Position numbers and translations under genes: made by a program
DNA from: Rhizobium sp. FY34
GTDB lineage: Bacteria > Pseudomonadota > Alphaproteobacteria > Rhizobiales > Rhizobiaceae
Length of the DNA stretch: 64,000 nt
Assembly: GCF_005222845.1 (NCBI RefSeq)
Contig: NZ_STFZ01000011.1
Location: forward strand, 523,996-587,995
Reading direction: 5' to 3'
In this document: positions 59,624 to 64,000 of the stretch, one piece after another
Layout: each line of letters starts with the position of its first letter
How positions within the stretch are numbered: position 1 is the stretch's first letter
The notes under the pieces: model-generated
What the model saw: only the letters and a program-made list of their open reading frames with translations
What the model was told of the DNA's origin: nothing
Database searches by the model: none

Positions 59624-60331
59624 TCAGGCAATACGGCGCGAGGCGACACTGCCGAGCGGATGCAGCGAATGGACAAGAAAAGGCGCGCCGGGCTCCGGCT
59701 CGATGAACAGCGCCAGATTGCCGACATTCACCGGCCTCTCCAGAAATGGCTCGAAATAGCGGCGCAACACCTCTTCAAAGCGACCGATCTCTTCCGGGCC
59801 GACGGCGCCGGTCAGCGTCATGTGAAAACGGAATTCGTCCATGACGAACGGATGGCCATAGCGATGCAGATTGGCAAACTGGCCGGCAGATAATTGACCG
59901 GGATCGGCCCGTTCCAGCTCCGCTTCGCTCATCGGTGCGCGCAAGGTCTCGACATGCTGGACGACGGACGCGGCAAGATGGTGAAGATCATCGCAGGGCC
60001 TGCTCGGCATCAGGGCAAAGCGATTGCCCAGCCGTACCACTTCCATCTTGGGCAGGCGCACCGGCTGCTGCTGGCCGGCGAAATGCATCAGTTGGCGCAG
60101 AAGCAGCGGTTCTATCACCCCATCCGCCAGCCGGAAGGGAGGTCGCAGCGTGCCATGAAAACCATAACGACGTGGCACCGCCGTGTTGAAGGCAATCTCA
60201 TGCAGGCCAAGTCCGCGAATGGCTGGCGGCTCCATCGCTTCGCCGGAAAAGGCGTTGCGGCCCAGCCATTGCGAAGCGGCAAGCGTCAGTGGATCACTCG
60301 CCGGCGGCGTAAAATTGATCGCATAGCGCAT
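59624..60331 (-). CDS. DUF1045 family 2H phosphoesterase-like protein
   Basis: 235 residues of the DUF1045 family, found near phosphonate genes in some genomes. Two HxT motifs mark the 2H phosphoesterase fold: H59-G-T61 (FHGTLRPPF) and H170-M-T172 (FHMTLTG). Members hydrolyse or ligate cyclic phosphodiesters. No phn genes are present here, so the substrate is open. It is on the same strand as puuE and precedes it by 99 bases. Confidence 0.87.
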   Translation of the reverse strand: MRYAINFTPPASDPLTLAASQWLGRNAFSGEAMEPPAIRGLGLHEIAFNTAVPRRYGFHGTLRPPFRLADGVIEPLLLRQLMHFAGQQQPVRLPKMEVVRLGNRFALMPSRPCDDLHHLAASVVQHVETLRAPMSEAELERADPGQLSAGQFANLHRYGHPFVMDEFRFHMTLTGAVGPEEIGRFEEVLRRYFEPFLERPVNVGNLALFIEPEPGAPFLVHSLHPLGSVASRRIA

Positions 60332-60416
60332 CCGTCAGCGTCCTTCAGCCTGTCCCTGTCTGCCCCAGCCAGCATCTAGGTGATTTGCGTGACAGATTGA
60401 CGACGCGGCATTCGGG

Positions 60417-61634
60417 TTAAACGTCTTGTGACGCAACCCTCAGATGGTGCTCGAATAAAAACGAGGGCGGAAGGTCGAGAGCAGCGCCCGACAGGCCAGA
60501 AAGAGCGGCATCGGCCAGACGGTGGGCTATACCGAAACTGACCTTGAAGCCGCCGGTCAGTGCGGAAATGCGCGGAAAATCCGGATGTGGCCCGACTATG
60601 GGATCGCGGTCGATCGCGCGTGGGCGAAGTCCCGCCCAGCGTTCGATGACCGGAGCCTCGGCTAGCGCTGGCGAAAGAAGCCGCGCCCGCGCAATCAGAT
60701 CATCCAGCAGGTGATCGGTGGAAAAGGCTTCCTCGAAACGGTTCTCGCTGGTGCTGCCGATGGCCACATGCCCGCCCTCATGCGCCACAACATAGAGCCC
60801 GTTGAGGAAGATCACCGGCAGAAACGGATCGACATCCGCCTGCAAAATCGCCGCCTGGCCTTTGACGGCGCTGCCCAGCGGCTGCAGAAGTGGCAAAGCC
60901 TCCGGCGCCTGAAGCTTCTGCAACAGCGCAAAGGATTGATGCCCGGCGGCGATCAGACAATGGCCAAAGCCGATCCTCGTGCCGTTTTCCAGCACGGCAT
61001 GATCGCCAAACAGGCGGGCCACCGGCGCGCCACTCATCCGCCGTACAGAGTGCGACTGATCCACGGCACGCGTCAGAGCCGAGACCAGCCCGCGCGGCGC
61101 AATGCGGCCCGCTAGCCCATCATGGGCAATGCCGGCCATGGCGGCCTGTGGCGATAGCCATTGCGGTGAGGGCGAATGGTCGAGAACCGACCAGTCGAAG
61201 CTGCGCTCCCCTGCCCGCCAATGGATCGCAGCATCCCTGGCATGGCCTTCAGCAATCTGCCGCAGATGCGGCTTTGGCAGCGGAATGAGCCGGCCGGAAC
61301 GGCGATAGCCACAGGAATGCCCGGTCTCGGCTTCCAGCTGTGCCACCTCGTCTTCAAGCGAGACCAGCGCGTCGAACTGGAACTGTTTCTTGTCGCTCCA
61401 ACGGTCGGGCAAATGCGCCATCAGCGCGCCGAGCAACCCGCCGCTTGCGCCGGCACCCGGACGGTCTGCCTCCAACAGCAGCGCCGACAGGCCAAGCCGC
61501 GCCGCCTTGACGGCAGCCCAGAGCCCCATGACGCCACCACCGATGATGAGCAGATCGACCGTGCCCGGCAGATCCTCGCATTGACCGGGCGCAGCGACAG
61601 GACTATCGGCATGTGCGGACGAATAATGGACCAT
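60417..61634 (-). CDS. FAD-dependent oxidoreductase (DAO family), MnmC-C-like
   Basis: About 405 residues. The dinucleotide site is DLLIIGGGVMGLWAAVKAARLG with LLLEADRPGAGASGG, followed by DAO-family pieces RLIPLPKPHLRQ and VIERWAGLRPRAIDRDPIVGPHPDFP. It is divergent from mnmD with overlapping start codons (61632-61635). In E. coli the MnmC protein fuses the methyltransferase with an FAD domain that demodifies cmnm5(s2)U34 in tRNA, so this protein may be the separate oxidase half. A glycine/D-amino-acid oxidase is the alternative. A TTG two codons upstream is a possible start. Confidence 0.8.
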   Translation of the reverse strand: MVHYSSAHADSPVAAPGQCEDLPGTVDLLIIGGGVMGLWAAVKAARLGLSALLLEADRPGAGASGGLLGALMAHLPDRWSDKKQFQFDALVSLEDEVAQLEAETGHSCGYRRSGRLIPLPKPHLRQIAEGHARDAAIHWRAGERSFDWSVLDHSPSPQWLSPQAAMAGIAHDGLAGRIAPRGLVSALTRAVDQSHSVRRMSGAPVARLFGDHAVLENGTRIGFGHCLIAAGHQSFALLQKLQAPEALPLLQPLGSAVKGQAAILQADVDPFLPVIFLNGLYVVAHEGGHVAIGSTSENRFEEAFSTDHLLDDLIARARLLSPALAEAPVIERWAGLRPRAIDRDPIVGPHPDFPRISALTGGFKVSFGIAHRLADAALSGLSGAALDLPPSFLFEHHLRVASQDV

Positions 61635-62370
61635 GATCAATCCCGTGCCTCATCCTTCAGACGATCTTGACGAGAACGCCGCGACTGTCACCACTCCGCT
61701 GGAATGGCGCGAGGGCGATATGCCCTATTCGACCCAGTTTGGCGATCACTTTTACTGCCAGACCGATGGAAGGCAGGAATGCGGCCATGTATTTCTGGCC
61801 GGAAACGGCCTGCCGCAGCGCTGGCCGGCAAGCGGCACATTTTGCATCGGCGAACTGGGTTTCGGCACCGGGCTGAATGCCTGCGAGACATTCCGGCAGT
61901 GGAAAAGTGCCGAACGCGGATCGGCCATCCTGCATTTCACCTCGTTCGAACTCTATCCCATGCAGGCGCCGGAGATCGACCGGGCGCTGTCGCATTGGCC
62001 GGAAATCGACGCGGAACGTCAGGCTCTGGTGGCTGCCTGGCCGGATGAGCCGGGCGGCATCATCGATCTGCAACTGGCACCCAATATGCGGCTGACCGTC
62101 ATCTGCGGGCGGGCACAGGAGACGGTGCCGCAGTCAGAAACGCCATTCGATGCCTGGTTTCTCGATGGATTTGCGCCATCGCGCAATGGTGACATGTGGT
62201 CCCTGGAGCTGATGAATGCGGTTTTCGACAAGACCGTCGAGGGCGGCAGTTTTGCCACTTATGCCGCTGCCGGCTTCGTGCGTCGCAATCTGCAGGCCGC
62301 AGGCTTTGCCGTGGAGCGGCGGCCGGGCTTTGCCGGAAAACGCGAAATGCTGTGCGGCGTAAAGCGGCTG

Positions 62371-62382
<12 letters not shown>
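61633..62382 (+). CDS. mnmD: tRNA U34 methyltransferase MnmD (MnmC N-domain)
   Basis: 249 residues, an SAM-dependent methyltransferase matching the N-terminal half of E. coli MnmC: PLEWREGDMPYSTQFGDHFYC at the N terminus, SAM loop GELGFGTGLNACETFR, FTSFELYPM and the DAWFLDGFAPSRNGDMWS motif. It completes mnm5(s2)U34 in the wobble position of tRNAs. The gene is a stand-alone MnmD. The divergent neighbour encodes an FAD protein. The 3' end overlaps the histidine kinase gene by twelve bases (convergent). Confidence 0.9.

Positions 62383-64000
<1,618 letters not shown>

Overview
The window reads as chromosome of a Rhizobiaceae alphaproteobacterium (Rhizobium / Agrobacterium / Allorhizobium type). 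The pointers are a fused trpE(G) preceded by a WWW trpL leader peptide, a NolR-like regulator, a BacA-type peptide transporter, a bdhA gene joined to xanthine dehydrogenase genes, perfect BioR boxes (TTATAGATAA and TTATCTATAA), a TGA-N9-TCA iron-type box before a heme receptor, and the palindromic ccccctctg-type intergenic repeats common in rhizobia. The DNA is GC-rich and gene-dense. I saw no tRNA, rRNA, CRISPR array, insertion sequence, phage or origin.

Layout. 0-8 kb: GrpB-family protein, GNAT acetyltransferase, attenuated trpE(G), a chemoreceptor, an extensin-family gene broken by an in-frame amber codon, and fhs. 8-12.3 kb: TonB heme receptor divergent from an orphan LuxR-type regulator and a PAS protein. 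12.3-19.1 kb: DUF2333 pair, pseudoazurin with an FNR-type box, the choXWV choline importer and a HugZ-like protein. 19-23 kb: NolR-like regulator, small proteins, and bioR-bioY-bioB with two BioR boxes. 23-31 kb: adenine deaminase, an M23-like protein with an altered metal site, alpha-glucosidase, KDG kinase, and a two-gene unit made of a predicted ADP-ribosyltransferase and an unknown partner. 31-41.5 kb: glycosyltransferase, der and its membrane neighbour, polysaccharide deacetylase, bacA, a TumE-type toxin-antitoxin (TA) pair, map, flavin monooxygenase, glutathione transferase, a candidate small RNA and an IalB-like secreted protein. 41.6-59.5 kb: a purine-degradation district. 59.6-64 kb: DUF1045 protein, a split MnmC-like pair read divergently, and the C-terminal part of a hybrid histidine kinase that runs off the window.

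The purine genes form a nearly complete route: adenine and guanine deaminases feed XdhABC (hypoxanthine to urate). The membrane urate oxidase PuuD, UraH, UraD and the allantoinase PuuE carry urate to allantoate, and AllA acts on ureidoglycolate. This district has also collected insertions: three copies of one palindromic repeat, a HepT/MntA TA pair lying inside the uraD-allA run, a RelE/Phd-type pair, and a DUF559 nuclease-like gene between xdhB and xdhC.

The item most likely to be new is the ADP-ribosyltransferase/unknown-partner pair at 29695-30942. Other good leads are a minus-strand small-RNA candidate at 40804-40950, two GcvA-like regulators each paired with a divergent small gene, and the start codons shared by mnmD and its FAD-protein neighbour.
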